Shown piece after piece: positions 40,387 to 48,822 of a DNA stretch of 64,000 nt (positions are counted from its first letter, which is position 1; each line of letters begins with the position of its first letter). The DNA comes from Halomonas maura (GTDB taxonomy: Bacteria > Pseudomonadota > Gammaproteobacteria > Pseudomonadales > Halomonadaceae), in contig NZ_JAUFPQ010000017.1 in NCBI RefSeq assembly GCF_030409305.1, positions 70,106 through 134,105 of the forward strand. Reading direction: 5' to 3'. Both the position numbers and the translations under genes were made by a program. Below the pieces are notes generated by a model. That model saw nothing but the letters and a program-made list of their open reading frames with translations. It had not been told where the DNA came from and did not search any database.

Positions 40387-41990
40387 TGGCGGACGACCGG
40401 ACCCGCCGACTGGAGGCGCGCCTGGCGGCGCTCGAGGCCCGCAACGCCGAGCTCGAGGCCCGCAACGCCGAGCTCGAGGCCCGCAACGCGGCCCTCGACA
40501 ACGAGAAGCGCCACTATCGCTGGCTGGCCGACAGCACCACCGACCTGATCTCGCGCCATGCCCGGGACGGCACCTTCCTCTATGCCTCCGGGGCGTCCCG
40601 GGACCTGCTCGGCTATGCCCCCGAGGCGCTGATCGGCGTCTGTGCCTACGACCTCTTCCACCCGGCCGACCTCGCCGACCTGCTCAACAAGTCGCCCCGG
40701 GTCTACCACCAAGACGGCTTCTACCAGTACACCTATCGCTTCCGCGCCCGGGACGGTCGCTACGTGTGGTTCGAGACCACCAGTCGCACCCGCCGCGACT
40801 CCGGGACCGGCGAGCTGCTGGATATCCTCTGCGTGTCACGGGACGTGGGGCGACGCCTGCGCGCCGAGGCCAACCGCGAGCGCCTGGCCCGGGTGGTGGA
40901 ATCCACCACCGACTACGTGCTCTTCGCCGACGACGCCGAGCGCCTGTTCGACTCCAACGAGGCCGCCCGGCGACGGCTCGCCCTGCCCGCCGCGGACGGC
41001 GGGGACGGCGGGGACGGCGGGGCCAGCCTCGCCGACGCCTATACCGAGGCCTCGCTTGCCGAGTTGCGGGATATCGTGCTGCCCGCCGTGGCCCGCGACG
41101 GCTCCTGGAGCGGCGAGCTTTCGATGCGCGGCCGCCGGGGAACCCTGCCGGTGCTCAGCGTGGTGCTGGCCCACCGGGGCCCCGGTGCCGTGCCCGGCCA
41201 CCTGTCGCTGCTCAACCGGGACATCGGCCTGCGCAAGGCCGCCGAGGCCCAGGCCCGCCGCCACCAGGCGCAGATCGCCCATGCCAATCGCCTGGCCACC
41301 ACCGGCGAGTTGGCCTCCAATATCGCCCACGAACTCAACCAGCCGCTGGCGACCATCGCCAACTATGCCAGCGGCGCGCTGATCAAGCTGCGCACGGCCC
41401 CCGACGCGCCGGCCGCCGACCTCGGCCTGCCCCTCGAGCGCATCAACGCGCAGGTGTCGGGGCTCGCCGAGCGGCTGCGCCATATCCGCTCCTATGTGCG
41501 CAAGGGCCAGACCCGCAGCCGTCCGATGGCGCTGGGCGAGGCCGTGACGGGGGCCTGCCGGCTCTGCGCGTGGCAGTTCCAGCAGGCCGGCGTGGCGCTG
41601 GACCCGGCACTGCCCAAGGACCTTCCGCGAGTCCTCGCCGACCCCATCGCCCTCGAACAGGTGCTGGTCAACCTGCTGCTCAACGCCCTGGAGGCCAGCC
41701 GCGGGCATCCCGGGGCGGATCGGGTGGCGATCGCGGCCCGACGCAGCGGGCCTCGCGAGGTCGTCATGACGGTCAGCGACCGCGGTCCCGGGGTGGCCGA
41801 GGCGGACCGGAAGCGCCTCTTCACGCCCTTCCACTCCGGGCGCCACGATGGCCTGGGCATGGGGCTGGCCATCAGCCACTCGCTGATGGAGGCCATGGGC
41901 GGCGGCCTGGCCCTGGCCCCGCCAGCCGAATCGGGCGGCGCCCGTTTCGACGCCACCCTGCGGGCCGAGGGCACCTCGCCCCGCGGCTGA
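40386..41990 (+). CDS. PAS-PAS sensor histidine kinase (FixL-like, soluble)
   Basis: A 534-residue kinase without membrane segments, so it is cytoplasmic. It begins with a coiled coil of near-identical heptad repeats (LEARNAE three times, residues about 15-35). PAS 1 follows (about 45-155, with PAC-like FRARDGRYVWFET) and a weaker PAS 2 (about 160-275). Then come the phospho-acceptor IAHELNQPLATIANY (His about 318) and an ATPase domain with NLLLNALEAS, DRGPGV and GLGMGLAIS. The response regulator lies 394 bases downstream, separated by a pseudogene. Signal unknown; no heme-binding residue was confirmed. Confidence 0.9.
   Translation: MADDRTRRLEARLAALEARNAELEARNAELEARNAALDNEKRHYRWLADSTTDLISRHARDGTFLYASGASRDLLGYAPEALIGVCAYDLFHPADLADLLNKSPRVYHQDGFYQYTYRFRARDGRYVWFETTSRTRRDSGTGELLDILCVSRDVGRRLRAEANRERLARVVESTTDYVLFADDAERLFDSNEAARRRLALPAADGGDGGDGGASLADAYTEASLAELRDIVLPAVARDGSWSGELSMRGRRGTLPVLSVVLAHRGPGAVPGHLSLLNRDIGLRKAAEAQARRHQAQIAHANRLATTGELASNIAHELNQPLATIANYASGALIKLRTAPDAPAADLGLPLERINAQVSGLAERLRHIRSYVRKGQTRSRPMALGEAVTGACRLCAWQFQQAGVALDPALPKDLPRVLADPIALEQVLVNLLLNALEASRGHPGADRVAIAARRSGPREVVMTVSDRGPGVAEADRKRLFTPFHSGRHDGLGMGLAISHSLMEAMGGGLALAPPAESGGARFDATLRAEGTSPRG
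40430..40490 (+). repeat. 21-bp tandem repeat coding a heptad coiled coil
   Basis: Almost three identical copies of a 21-bp unit encode (LEARNAE)n at the start of the histidine kinase. The nucleotide identity, not just the amino-acid identity, suggests recent duplication. Confidence 0.85.
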
Positions 41991-42001
41991 GCCGTCGCGG
42001 C

Positions 42002-42285
42002 TCAGGACATCCGCACGAAGCGGCCGGGCGCCGCGTCGAGGGGCGGGTAGCGATCGCCGCCGAGCCGCGGCGGGGCCACCGTGAAAGGAGACCTCGCTCT
42101 CGCCGATGAACAGCATCAGCTCGTCTGCCTCGGGGAAGTCCCGCTGGGTCGCCAGGGTGATGAGGGTCGCCAGCCGGTCGTCGCCGTCCCGGGCCTTGGC
42201 CGCCGCGGCGATCGTCAGCAGGGTCCCGCCGAGGCAATGATGATGACCACCTCGGCAGGCGGGCGTCGCGATCACCTCCTCCAGC
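42002..42285 (-). pseudogene. PHA synthase (phaC) remnant
   Basis: A broken fragment of polyhydroxyalkanoate synthase. Reading minus, the lipase-box segment CLGGTLLTIAAAAKARDG is followed by ITLATQRDFPEADELMLFI, typical of class I PhaC after its active-site cysteine. Near 42085 the reading frame shifts by one and jumps straight to a C-terminal-like VAPPRLGGDRYPPLDAAPGR ending at a TGA (42002). About 190 codons between these two parts, and the whole N-terminal half, are missing. It fills the gap between the kinase and its regulator. Assignment is by recognition of motifs; no alignment was run. Confidence 0.65.
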
Positions 42286-42384
42286 CTCGCAGGACCGGCG
42301 CGGCCGAGATGGCCCGGACAGGCGCGAGGCGCTACACTGCCGCTCCAGGTTGCCCCACCCCACCCAGCCTCGCCGGAGCCCCGC

Positions 42385-43023
42385 GTGACCGAGTCCGCCA
42401 GCCGACCGTCCTGCATCGCCGTGGTCGACGATGACCAGGCCCTTCGCGAGTCGCTGGCCTGGCTGCTCGAGTCGGTGGGTCTCGCGACCCTGGCCTATGG
42501 CGATGGCGAGGCCTTCCTGGCCGCCGATCCCGCGGCCCACGACGCCATCCTGCTCGACGTCCGCATGCCCGGGCTCAGCGGGCTTCAGGTCCAGCAGCGG
42601 TTGCGCGAGCGCGGCGACGATACCCCGATCATCTTCATGACCGGGCATGGCGACGTGCCCATGGCCGTCACGGCGCTCAAGGCAGGCGCCTTCGACTTCA
42701 TCGAGAAGCCCTTCAACCACCAGCAACTGATCGACATCGTCCAGCAGGCGCTGGTCGAGCACCGGCGACACCGCCACGAGCGGGCACGACTCGAGGCCCT
42801 GCAGGCCCGCTTCGACGCCCTGCGCCCCAAGGAGCGCGAGATCCTGATCCATGTGGCGGACGGCATGACCAGCCGGGAGATCGCCGAGCACCTGGCGATC
42901 AGCGCCAAGACCGTGGAGATCTATCGCTTGCGGGCCATGAAGGCATTGGGGGCCGCCAACCTGGCAGAACTGGTGCGCATGGTCACGGCCCTGGGACTGG
43001 TGCCGCCATTGCCCGACGGCTGA
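42385..43023 (+). CDS. FixJ/NarL-type response regulator
   Basis: A 212-residue regulator. The receiver domain has the acidic pair VVDDDQ, phospho-acceptor Asp in ILLDVRMPGLSG, Thr in FMTGHGDVPMA and Lys in IEKPF. A LuxR-type helix-turn-helix follows (PKEREILIHVADGMTSREIA, then ISAKTVEIYRLRAMKALG). It starts with GTG. The receiver closely resembles FixJ/TodT-type proteins, matching the PAS kinase upstream as its likely partner. Target genes unknown. Confidence 0.92.
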   Translation: MTESASRPSCIAVVDDDQALRESLAWLLESVGLATLAYGDGEAFLAADPAAHDAILLDVRMPGLSGLQVQQRLRERGDDTPIIFMTGHGDVPMAVTALKAGAFDFIEKPFNHQQLIDIVQQALVEHRRHRHERARLEALQARFDALRPKEREILIHVADGMTSREIAEHLAISAKTVEIYRLRAMKALGAANLAELVRMVTALGLVPPLPDG

Positions 43024-43028
43024 GCCGG

Positions 43029-43856
43029 TCAATTCGCCTCGCTGCGCGGATCGTCGCTGCGCGGATCGCCGGGAAGGTAGTGGCCGGTGGCAAAGCGGAA
43101 GGCCATCGAGGTACGCGGCCCGGCCACCCCGTCCACCTTGACGAACAGGCTGGGGAAGCTGTTCAACCATTGCTGCAGGGCTTCCACGCCGGCCAGCGTC
43201 TCGGCCTTAGAGGAGCGCCGCATCGCGTAGCGCGGCACCAGCGGTGCCGCCCCTTCCCGGGGCACCGGCCCCTCGTCGAAGGCCACCACTCCGGTTTCCG
43301 CCATGCGCCGGAGGATCACCGCGGCGCCGGCCTGGCGCGACACGGCGGTATCCGACCAGCGCCCGTCGGCGACGTACTTGCCCCGATCATAGTGCTCGGA
43401 GAAGCTCCACAGGTAGGGCGACAGCACCCCGGGATGGAAGCGTCGATAGCCCCAGCCGTTGTACTTCTCGAACTGATAGAGCAGGCCGGGCAGGCTCCAG
43501 TCGGTGTGCCGGTTGAGCCGCTTCATGGCCAGGGCGTCGACCGCACTCTCCTCCCAGGTGAAGGGCGGGGATCCTCGCCTCGGTCGTCCCGCCGGCACGT
43601 GCACGGTTCGCGCCAGGAGCGGGTCACCGTTATGCAGATGGCAGCCGAAGTCACCACCAGCCTCCATCTGGTGGACGAGTCCCACGAAGGCCCAGGGCAC
43701 GCCCTGGCGGGCCGCGACGTCACGGTAGCGCTCGCGATTCTCCACCAGCCGATCCACCGCTTGCGCGATGCTCCGGTTGCGCTCCGGTCGAACCCGACAG
43801 GTCTCGAAGAGGCGGACATATTCATCGCGCAGTGCCTGGGTCAGTGATAGCGACAT
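43029..43856 (-). CDS. Lysozyme-like/peptidoglycan-binding-like protein
   Basis: A 275-residue protein. The N-terminal two thirds read like a lysozyme-superfamily domain: a catalytic-Glu type segment VGLVHQMEAGGDFGCHLHNG and later YQFEKYNGWGYRRFHPGV. The end (ALQQWLNSFPSLFVKVDGVA then GPRTSMAFRFATGHYL) matches a peptidoglycan-binding repeat. No signal peptide is visible, which is odd for a cell-wall enzyme and leaves export unexplained. It could be a phage-type or toxin-like wall hydrolase that moved here. Convergent with the response regulator. Confidence 0.65.
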   Translation of the reverse strand: MSLSLTQALRDEYVRLFETCRVRPERNRSIAQAVDRLVENRERYRDVAARQGVPWAFVGLVHQMEAGGDFGCHLHNGDPLLARTVHVPAGRPRRGSPPFTWEESAVDALAMKRLNRHTDWSLPGLLYQFEKYNGWGYRRFHPGVLSPYLWSFSEHYDRGKYVADGRWSDTAVSRQAGAAVILRRMAETGVVAFDEGPVPREGAAPLVPRYAMRRSSKAETLAGVEALQQWLNSFPSLFVKVDGVAGPRTSMAFRFATGHYLPGDPRSDDPRSEAN

Positions 43857-44252
43857 GCAACCTCCCGGGTCACCCCTCCTCGAGAATGGTCATGCGACGC
43901 GCCGGGGCCTCGGCAAGGACGGGGCCCGACGGCAGGGCGGCGAGGAGAGGCACCAAGACGGCTCCCGGTTCGCCGGGCTTCCCCCCGGAACAGACGCGGC
44001 TAGGGCCTCGCACGGCAGCGTAGCGGGGATTCACGTCGTCACAGTCCACGGCGAACGCATCGCCTGCCAACCGTGCCCTGTCCTCCCGACCGGTATGGCC
44101 CAGGCGAGGCATGGAACCGGCCGTTGACCTTGAAGCTAGCACAGATCGTGGCCGGTCGAGCCGGTTCCGGCCGGGCCCGGCGCCTCTCCCCGAGTACCGT
44201 GCCGGGGGGCTAGACTGACCGGACACGAGACACCCCGAGAGGCGACAGGACG
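43857..44252. other. Gene-free spacer
   Basis: Contains no gene I can support. A minus-strand open frame (43870-44226) exists but has no recognised domain and no clear ribosome site. The deaminase gene has GAGAGGCGACAGG just before its ATG. No repeats or terminators were seen. Confidence 0.4.
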
Positions 44253-44753
44253 ATGATCCACGACGACGACATGCCCCATCTCGAACGCTGCGTGCGGCTG
44301 GCCGAGGAGGCGCTGGAGGCCGGCGACGCGCCCTTCGGCTCGCTGCTGGTGGCTGCCGACGGCCGGGTGCTGTTCGAGGATCGCAACCGCATAGCCGGCG
44401 GGGACGCCACCCGTCACCCCGAGTTCGCCATCGCGCGCTGGGCCGCCGAGCACCTGAGCCCCGAGGAGCGCGCCGCGGCCACGGTCTACACCTCCGGCGA
44501 GCACTGCCCGATGTGTGCCGCCGCCCACGGCTGGGTGGGGCTGGGGCGCATCGTCTACGCCAGTTCCGCCGAACAGCTCGTCGACTGGCTGAGCGCCATG
44601 GGTGTCGCCCCTCCCCCGGTGGCGCCCTTGCCGATCCAGCGGATCGTGCCCGGGGTCAGGGTGGACGGCCCCGTGTCGGGACTCGACCAGCGCGTCCACA
44701 GCCTGCATGCGCGTCTTCACGGCGCCGACGCGACGCCTCCGCATCGGGAATGA
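44253..44753 (+). CDS. Nucleoside/guanine deaminase-family protein
   Basis: A 166-residue cytidine-deaminase-fold zinc enzyme. The zinc and proton-shuttle motif is RHPEFAIARWA (His plus Glu, with Pro in the usual Ala position) and the cysteine pair is EHCPMCAAAHG. The AGDAPFGSLLV lead-in is that of guanine deaminases and tRNA-adenosine deaminase relatives. The exact base is not determinable. Its last 98 bases overlap the convergent DyP-catalase gene. Confidence 0.85.
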   Translation: MIHDDDMPHLERCVRLAEEALEAGDAPFGSLLVAADGRVLFEDRNRIAGGDATRHPEFAIARWAAEHLSPEERAAATVYTSGEHCPMCAAAHGWVGLGRIVYASSAEQLVDWLSAMGVAPPPVAPLPIQRIVPGVRVDGPVSGLDQRVHSLHARLHGADATPPHRE

Positions 44754-47367
44754 AGTGGGTCTCGCCATTGATGCGCTGTCGCACCCGGGAGGTCGCCTGG
44801 TAGATCTCCCGACGGGCGCGGTTCTGGTTGCCCAGCGGCCGGTGGTCGGGCAAGGCATGCCAGGGATTGATGGTCAGCTCGCGGGCCAGGCGCTCCCGCT
44901 CCGGGGTGGCGAAGGCCTGTGCCGGGATGCGCAGGGTCGCCACCGGGATCTCCGGCGAGGTCCAGATCACCGAGGCATCCTCGATGGGCATGGTCACCGG
45001 ATCTTCCTGGCACTGGATGCGCATCTCGAAGACCACCTCCTCGACCGAGGCGAGCGTGCGCTGCATGGCCTCCCGCAGGTAGTCGTCCGGCGCCGGCAAG
45101 GGCACGGGCGTGCGCCCGGCCAGCATCGGCACGAACCGATACTTGATCGCCCGGCCCTCGCCGAACAGGTAGGGCACGCAGCTCCAGTAGTCGGCCTCCA
45201 AGGGACTGCCGTGGGCCTTGGCGTAGAGCGCCTGCAACAGCATGTCCCGGTAGTGGGAATCGAAGGGGTTGAGGAAGTACCACACCGGCATCCCCGCCCC
45301 GATCAGGCGCTGCAACTTGGCATTCTCGTAGACGTCGGGCGTGGTGAAGGTGGGCGAACTGATCGCCGAGAAGTCCTGGGTGTGGGCCTCGTCGTCGAGC
45401 AGGGTCTCCCCCGGGACGCCGGTCACCTTGACCCCCAGGCTGAGCACGCCGTTGTTGCGGATGTCCGGCGTGACCCGCGGCCCCGGCCCGCCGAAGCGCA
45501 CCCAGGCTTGGTAGCGCCCCGGCGCCGCGAACAGGCCGCAGCGCAGGGCCGGCGGCAGCGCCAGTACCTCGAACTCGGCCTCGAGCAGGCCATAGGTCTT
45601 GGTGTTGCCGGCCCGCTCGGCGGTGCCATGCCGGTAGGTGCGCAGCAGGAAGGCGCTCATCCGTTCGCTGATGCGCCGGGTGACCTCGGCCTCCCCGGGC
45701 AGGATGCGCTCCTCGGCGATGGCCAGGTCGGCGTCGAGGCCCAGGCGTTGCCGACGCCGGCGGATGCTCGCCTGCAGAAGCTCGGTGGCCGGCTGCTGGA
45801 CCAGGCGATCGAGGCCGTTGCGCAGCGTCGTGCAACGCCGCGTCAGCACGATGCCCTGCTCTACCGCCCGGTTGAAGACCCGCCCGGCGCGCAGCCACCA
45901 GCTATCCGGCAGCAGCGTGGCGGGGGCCGCGGGGGCGCTGGTCGCGGTCGTCAGGCCGAGGGGAGGCTCGGCCAGATAGCGCAGTGCCCGGCGTCCCGGC
46001 AGGAAGAAATAGGCGCCACCGCGTACCCGAACGAAGCGCGGCAGGCCGTGATGGCGTCGACGCAGCGGCGCGTCGGGCACGGTGAAGGTCTCGCGCCCCG
46101 CGCCGCGCGGCCCGATCAGCGGATCGGTGTCGGCGTGCAGGCCGGCGAAGTTGGCGTTGTTGACCCAGGTCTGCTGCACGAACTCGAACTGGCGGCTGAT
46201 ATCGGCGTTGACGCAGAGGAACAGCAATCCCCGCTCGACGCCGTCGTCGCTGGCGGCCAGCAGGTCGTCCGGCGCCAGGCTCTCGGCCAGGGGCGGGCCA
46301 TAGACGCGGCCGCGACGCAGCAGCCGATGACGGCGGTTGATGGCCAGCGAGTCCTGGCTGCCGGGCTTGGGCGGCAGCATGTCGCGGGGGTTGGTGCGCC
46401 GCACATGGGCGCCCAGCGGGCACTTCAGCCCCTCCGGGTCCTCGTGGTGATAGCCGAAGGCGTTGGCCTGCGTGGCGCCGGTCTCGCCCTCCGGGGAGTC
46501 GACCAGCGGCGTTCCGTCCGGCCAGCGCCCCACCATCTTCGCCGCCAGGGCGCGGCGCGCCTCGCTGCCCGGGGCCTGGCCATCGAGCCAGGACCAGAAG
46601 CCATGAACATCCTGGCTCAGCTGGCGGAACACCAGGTAACTGCCGTTGCGCCCCAGGTCGCGGGCCTCGCCGCCGGCCACCTCCGGCAGCAGGTCGTGCG
46701 GGTCCTCGATGGGCGACACCAGGGGACGGGCGGTGTACTGGCCGCGCTCGTTGGGATAGCCGAGCACGAACTCTCCCGCCGCCACCCGGTGACGAGGATC
46801 CTGGCTGCTGCTGACCCCGGCCAGCTTGGGCTGGGAGATGCCGTCGCGGAAGCCGAAGTGTTCCTTGGCGCCCGGCAGGGGCTGGCTCTCCAGGGTCTCG
46901 AGCACGCGGATGCCGGCCGCCGCCAGGCTCTCGCGCTGCCTGGCGACCAGGGCCGCGAGGCTGCGCGGGGTCGCCCCGTAGACCATCAGCAGGGCGTGGA
47001 TGGCCGGCGCATCGGGCCGCCCCCAGCGCCAGCCGGAGGGCGCGCTCTCCCCGCAGTCGCCCAGTACCCGGCTGCGTCGCGGGGAACCGGCGAGCCCCTC
47101 GCGGAACTCCCGGGAAAACCCCTTCAGGGCCTGCCAGGACAGCTCCAGATGGGCCAGCCCCGGCCAGCTGAAGGCCAGCTGCAACCGCCCGTCATCCCTG
47201 ACGGGCCGCCCCGCGTCGCCGGTGGCGACCCGTTGCGCCATCGTCCCCAGCCACTCCCGGGCCGCCGCCGGCTCGCCGAAGTGCAGTATCAGGAAGGCGG
47301 CATGGGGCAACTCCCCGTAGCCGCTGAGGACGATGCCCTGGATATCGTCGAACTCGAGACTGGACAT
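44656..47367 (-). CDS. Fusion: DyP-type peroxidase + catalase-like domain
   Basis: A 903-residue heme-enzyme fusion. Residues about 1-480 are a DyP-type peroxidase with GFRDGISQP (172-180; catalytic Asp175) and the heme-ligand region GAHVRRTNPRD (His321). After a 90-residue linker, residues about 560-880 form a catalase-related domain like allene-oxide-synthase/SrpA-type proteins, with APGRYQAWVRFGG, MPIEDASVIW and NPWHALPDHRPLGNQNRARR followed by a candidate proximal Tyr856. The catalase distal-His position appears to be Asn (GNTKTYG). No signal peptide is seen. The start MSSLEFDDIQG is 4 bases from the upstream gene's stop. The last ~30 residues run antisense into the deaminase gene. Confidence 0.85.
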   Translation of the reverse strand: MSSLEFDDIQGIVLSGYGELPHAAFLILHFGEPAAAREWLGTMAQRVATGDAGRPVRDDGRLQLAFSWPGLAHLELSWQALKGFSREFREGLAGSPRRSRVLGDCGESAPSGWRWGRPDAPAIHALLMVYGATPRSLAALVARQRESLAAAGIRVLETLESQPLPGAKEHFGFRDGISQPKLAGVSSSQDPRHRVAAGEFVLGYPNERGQYTARPLVSPIEDPHDLLPEVAGGEARDLGRNGSYLVFRQLSQDVHGFWSWLDGQAPGSEARRALAAKMVGRWPDGTPLVDSPEGETGATQANAFGYHHEDPEGLKCPLGAHVRRTNPRDMLPPKPGSQDSLAINRRHRLLRRGRVYGPPLAESLAPDDLLAASDDGVERGLLFLCVNADISRQFEFVQQTWVNNANFAGLHADTDPLIGPRGAGRETFTVPDAPLRRRHHGLPRFVRVRGGAYFFLPGRRALRYLAEPPLGLTTATSAPAAPATLLPDSWWLRAGRVFNRAVEQGIVLTRRCTTLRNGLDRLVQQPATELLQASIRRRRQRLGLDADLAIAEERILPGEAEVTRRISERMSAFLLRTYRHGTAERAGNTKTYGLLEAEFEVLALPPALRCGLFAAPGRYQAWVRFGGPGPRVTPDIRNNGVLSLGVKVTGVPGETLLDDEAHTQDFSAISSPTFTTPDVYENAKLQRLIGAGMPVWYFLNPFDSHYRDMLLQALYAKAHGSPLEADYWSCVPYLFGEGRAIKYRFVPMLAGRTPVPLPAPDDYLREAMQRTLASVEEVVFEMRIQCQEDPVTMPIEDASVIWTSPEIPVATLRIPAQAFATPERERLARELTINPWHALPDHRPLGNQNRARREIYQATSRVRQRINGETHFIPDAEASRRRREDAHAGCGRAGRVPTRGRPP

Positions 47368-47371
47368 GGCA

Positions 47372-48643
47372 TCAGAACCGTTGCAGCCAGGCACGGCACC
47401 CGGCATCGCTCAGGGCCCCCGAGAGCCCCGCCCGGATGGCCGCGTTGTTGGCCAGATTGACCGCGGTCAGCCCGGCGTAGGCCGGCGCCCGATACCACAC
47501 CGCCGTGGGCACCTGATGGTCGCGGTAGTAGGCCTTGAAGGCCTGCTCGTCGGCAGCGCCGCCGAACAGCAGCCAGCGCGTGCGTGGCCAGCCCTCACCG
47601 TTGCTGAACACCAGGTTCAGGCCGAAGGCGACGCGCTCGATGAAGTCGTCCTGGTAGCTCTCGGGACTGCCGTCGAAATTGCTGAAGAACACCACCCGTT
47701 CGCCCCGGTCGATGATCACCCAGCGGGCGAAGTGGATGGTGTCGATCTCGGCGAGCTTGCCCCGGTAGAAGACATGGGAGACGGCGAACTGCAGCAGCCA
47801 GAGCGCGACCCGCAGCACTCCCCGACGGAAGGGCCCCGCCTGGATATGTCCCACCGCGGACAGCTGGTTGTGCACGCCGTGATCCTCGTCGTCCTCGAGG
47901 GCCCGCACCCGACCGTCCCGGGGACGACGGTTGTGGGGCGCATTGGCGATCTCATGCAGGCGCAGCACGGCCAGGGCCAGCAGCGTCAGCGGCAGCAGCA
48001 GCACGGCCAGGGCCAGCCCCGCCAGGGCGATCGCCCCCAGTACCAGCCAGCCCCGCAGCCAGCGCCAGCGGCTCGGCCCCGAGGCCGGCGACAGCGCCTC
48101 GCTCAGGTCGGCACGGCCGGCCACGAAGTGGATCAGCTCCTGGCGGATCTGGCGGGGCGAGCGGCCCTGCCAGTCGCCGTCATCCAGGTGCTGCTGGAGG
48201 GCCGCATGAAGCCGGGCCTCGAGGCTCACCTGGGCCAGGCTGCGCCCCAGGGTATTGACGTAGAAGGCCCCCACCGGCTGGCGATGTGCCGCCAGGTAGT
48301 CGCGGGTCACCCCGGCATCGGCGCCATCGGGGAAGTCGACGCAGTGGGCCAGCAGCCCGCGCAGGCCGGCTCCCCCCACGGTGACGATGGTGTCCAGTGT
48401 CGCGTCGGGATCACCGTCGAGGTTGGCGGTCAGCACCAGCTGGGCCGGATAGTGCCGACCGCCGCGACGGTGGGCCACGGGCAGCAGCACCCAGCGGGCG
48501 AAATGCACAGCCTCCAGTTGGCCAAGGGGCAGGATGGCGTTGCCGGCCGGATCCTCGCGCAGGGCAGCAAGCGACTCCTCGAGCAGAGCCACATGGCTCG
48601 ACCGGATGGGCATCACCAGGTTCAGGGCCGATTGGGTGACCAT
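47372..48643 (-). CDS. Conserved protein with internal duplication and a membrane segment
   Basis: A 423-residue protein I do not recognise. Two similar halves are evident: QLEAVHFARWVLLPV with LTANLDGDPDATLD in the first (about residues 42-82), and LAEIDTIHFARWVIID with FFSNFDGSPESYQDDFI in the second (about 302-342). A strongly hydrophobic stretch (GAIALAGLALAVLLLPLTLL, about 206-230) lies between them. The repeated half resembles a ferredoxin-like/dimeric alpha-beta barrel fold, the fold of DyP peroxidases, but this is inference. AAGGA precedes the ATG. It is the first gene of the unit with the DyP-catalase fusion, so it likely works with that enzyme. Confidence 0.75.
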   Translation of the reverse strand: MVTQSALNLVMPIRSSHVALLEESLAALREDPAGNAILPLGQLEAVHFARWVLLPVAHRRGGRHYPAQLVLTANLDGDPDATLDTIVTVGGAGLRGLLAHCVDFPDGADAGVTRDYLAAHRQPVGAFYVNTLGRSLAQVSLEARLHAALQQHLDDGDWQGRSPRQIRQELIHFVAGRADLSEALSPASGPSRWRWLRGWLVLGAIALAGLALAVLLLPLTLLALAVLRLHEIANAPHNRRPRDGRVRALEDDEDHGVHNQLSAVGHIQAGPFRRGVLRVALWLLQFAVSHVFYRGKLAEIDTIHFARWVIIDRGERVVFFSNFDGSPESYQDDFIERVAFGLNLVFSNGEGWPRTRWLLFGGAADEQAFKAYYRDHQVPTAVWYRAPAYAGLTAVNLANNAAIRAGLSGALSDAGCRAWLQRF

Positions 48644-48699
48644 GGCATCATCCTTGTCCCGGCGGATTGACTCGGTGCCGTAGGCGAACGTGTACTAGC

Positions 48700-48713
48700 A
48701 GTCTAGTCAGACT
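48700..48713. promoter_or_regulatory. Dyad in the divergent heme-cluster promoter region
   Basis: AGTCT-AGTC-AGACT, a perfect 5-bp-arm inverted repeat midway between the two divergent units (48644-48822). The adjoining minus-strand sequence TGACTAGA, then GTACA, also occurs in the fasciclin promoter region. A TATACT element is at 48744-48749. Confidence 0.35.
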
Positions 48714-48822
48714 CGAGCATGGCGGCGTAGGAAAAGCGTTGACTATACTTTTCATGCTTTCATCGCCGATCTGACAGGGAAGGGCTGGCCGGCACGCCGC
48801 GTTTCCCGAGGAGGTTTCCGGC

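Noticed and set aside
43870..44226. 118-codon minus-strand open frame in the spacer before the deaminase gene
   Set aside because: No recognised family, no good ribosome site and low-complexity start. A small real gene or remnant cannot be excluded, but support is too weak.
44602..47460. A 952-codon plus-strand open frame opposite the DyP-catalase fusion
   Set aside because: Low complexity and without domains; the minus strand shows clear heme-enzyme motifs along its length.
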